Shown piece after piece: positions 7,253 through 7,961 of a stretch of DNA of 7,961 nucleotides. The position numbers and the translations under genes are program-made. Position 1 is the first letter of the stretch. The number at the start of each line of letters is the position of its first letter. This DNA comes from a bacterium (GTDB lineage: Bacteria > AUK180): positions 1 through 7,961 of the forward strand of contig JAUXGM010000101.1 in the NCBI GenBank assembly GCA_030622125.1, read 5' to 3'. The notes below the pieces were generated by a model. The model was not told the origin of the DNA. It ran no database searches and saw only the letters and a list, made by a program, of their open reading frames with translations.

Positions 7253-7266
7253 GAATATAGTGAAAA

Positions 7267-7287
7267 ATGAATAATGAAGAATGGAAA
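7267..7287. repeat. degenerate heptamers ATGAANA
   Basis: ATGAATA, ATGAAGA and ATGGAAA are adjacent and share the 7-bp period of the two other tracts in this gap. The block is short and A-rich, so chance cannot be excluded when it is taken alone. Confidence 0.4.
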
Positions 7288-7312
7288 ACAAGTGAAAAAC
7301 TAAAAGTAAAAA

Positions 7313-7961
7313 ATGAATAACGAAAAGAAAAAAAAAGAACTTTTAATCAAAGCTTATCGAGGTAGAGCAGATGTATATAAATTTATTGGCGAATATGATA
7401 AAGGTATTAGGGATTATAATTGGATATTATTGAGGTGTAAAAAAGAGATAGAAGATCCAATTATAGAGGTAAAAGTGCTGGTTAATAAAGCAGGGATTTT
7501 CAGGAATCAGGGCAGCTACGATGAGGCTTTGAAATTACTTTCAACTGCCAGATATGCACTGGAGACGACAAAGAGCCCCGGTGCGATTTATCGCACTATA
7601 AAGATTGAACAGGCAAAGATTTTATCGGAAGAATGCTGGATTCTTCGTGTTCTGGGTGAGCAGGACAAATCTAAAAACGCCGGAGAAAAGGCGATAGAGA
7701 TATTGAAGAATATACCCCTGTCTGTGGAAAAAGCCGTCCAGCAGTCCGAATCAAATGTTCGAAATAATCTGGCTGCATTAGCATGGAGTCAGGGGGATTA
7801 TACCCGGGCTATTGAACTATGGAAGATAAATCTGCAACTTGCTGAAGAGTTGGGTGATAAACGTGGTATAGCCACCGCAGCCGGTAATGTAGGGCTTGTT
7901 TATGCTGCTAAAGGTGAATATGATGATGCACTGAAATACTATGAGAAACTACTTAAAATCA
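7313..7961 (+). CDS. TPR-repeat protein, 3' end beyond the window
   Basis: The frame from ATG 7313 stays open for 216 codons to the window edge. An in-frame TAA at 7307-7309 lies just upstream, so the visible frame cannot extend further left. The product is all TPR: AYRGRADVYKFIGEYDKGI (about 14-32), KAGIFRNQGSYDEALKLL (about 58-75), a weaker unit near ILRVLGEQDKSKNAGEKA, NNLAALAWSQGDYTRAIELW, and GNVGLVYAAKGEYDDALKYY near the end. The ELGDKRGIA spacing is typical of TPR tails on large ATPase regulators. No catalytic domain is visible and no convincing Shine-Dalgarno sequence precedes the ATG. It may be a detached tail: its opening resembles what normally follows the point where gene 1 stops. 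GC content rises from about 32% to about 45% near position 7500, unlike the sampled upstream coding lines. It could also be an independent TPR gene with an effector further downstream. Confidence 0.75.
   Translation, partial: MNNEKKKKELLIKAYRGRADVYKFIGEYDKGIRDYNWILLRCKKEIEDPIIEVKVLVNKAGIFRNQGSYDEALKLLSTARYALETTKSPGAIYRTIKIEQAKILSEECWILRVLGEQDKSKNAGEKAIEILKNIPLSVEKAVQQSESNVRNNLAALAWSQGDYTRAIELWKINLQLAEELGDKRGIATAAGNVGLVYAAKGEYDDALKYYEKLLKI

Noticed and set aside
2950-7324. AACGAA with flanking A-rich sequence at both ends of the gene 2-gene 3 block as a target duplication
   Set aside because: The match at 2950-2955 and 7319-7324 is short and low in complexity, and it lies in different codon phases of the two flanking frames.

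Overview
This AT-rich window (hand counts of several lines give about 23-35% GC through the first 7.4 kb) is almost filled by one kind of protein: class III nucleotide cyclase catalytic domains fused to AAA/STAND-type ATPases and TPR repeats. The start is E. coli-like, with a sigma70-type promoter and a strong AAGGAG ribosome site. Large families of cyclase-ATPase-TPR proteins, zinc-ribbon N termini, heptamer repeats and palindromic intergenic repeats fit an uncultured, environmental, AT-rich bacterium. No marker in the window allows a safe phylum assignment.

Layout. Positions 1-218 are non-coding and hold a strong GC-rich hairpin repeat (36-74) and a good extended -10 promoter (166-194). Gene 1 (219-2948) encodes a 909-residue protein with two tandem cyclase domains and an ATPase, resembling soluble adenylyl cyclase (ADCY10 type), but it stops where the TPR tail would normally start. 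Gene 2 (3027-3308) is a small ArsR-type winged-helix regulator with no cysteines. Gene 3 (3375-7124) encodes a 1249-residue protein: two zinc ribbons, one complete cyclase domain, an ATPase and a C-terminal array of eight 42-residue kinesin-light-chain-type TPRs. Positions 7125-7312 are non-coding and crowded with heptamer tandem repeats and a dispersed-type repeat. A TPR-only reading frame (7313 to the window edge) is incomplete at its 3' end.

Working together (inference). All genes lie on the plus strand. Genes 2 and 3 look like a pair: an ArsR-type regulator directly ahead of a cyclase-STAND-TPR sensor. Gene 1 and gene 3 would both make a cyclic nucleotide, very probably cAMP, under control of an ATPase switch, with TPRs as the sensing or partner-binding part. 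The most unusual local structure is between genes 2 and 3: an 11-bp direct repeat brackets a 50-bp segment ending in a 32-nt near-palindrome. Removing one repeat plus the segment recreates a classic ATGA stop/start overlap between the two genes, so a small palindromic element appears to have inserted into a translationally coupled junction. A second puzzle is that gene 1 lacks a TPR tail while an orphan TPR frame that reads like such a tail begins 4.4 kb downstream.
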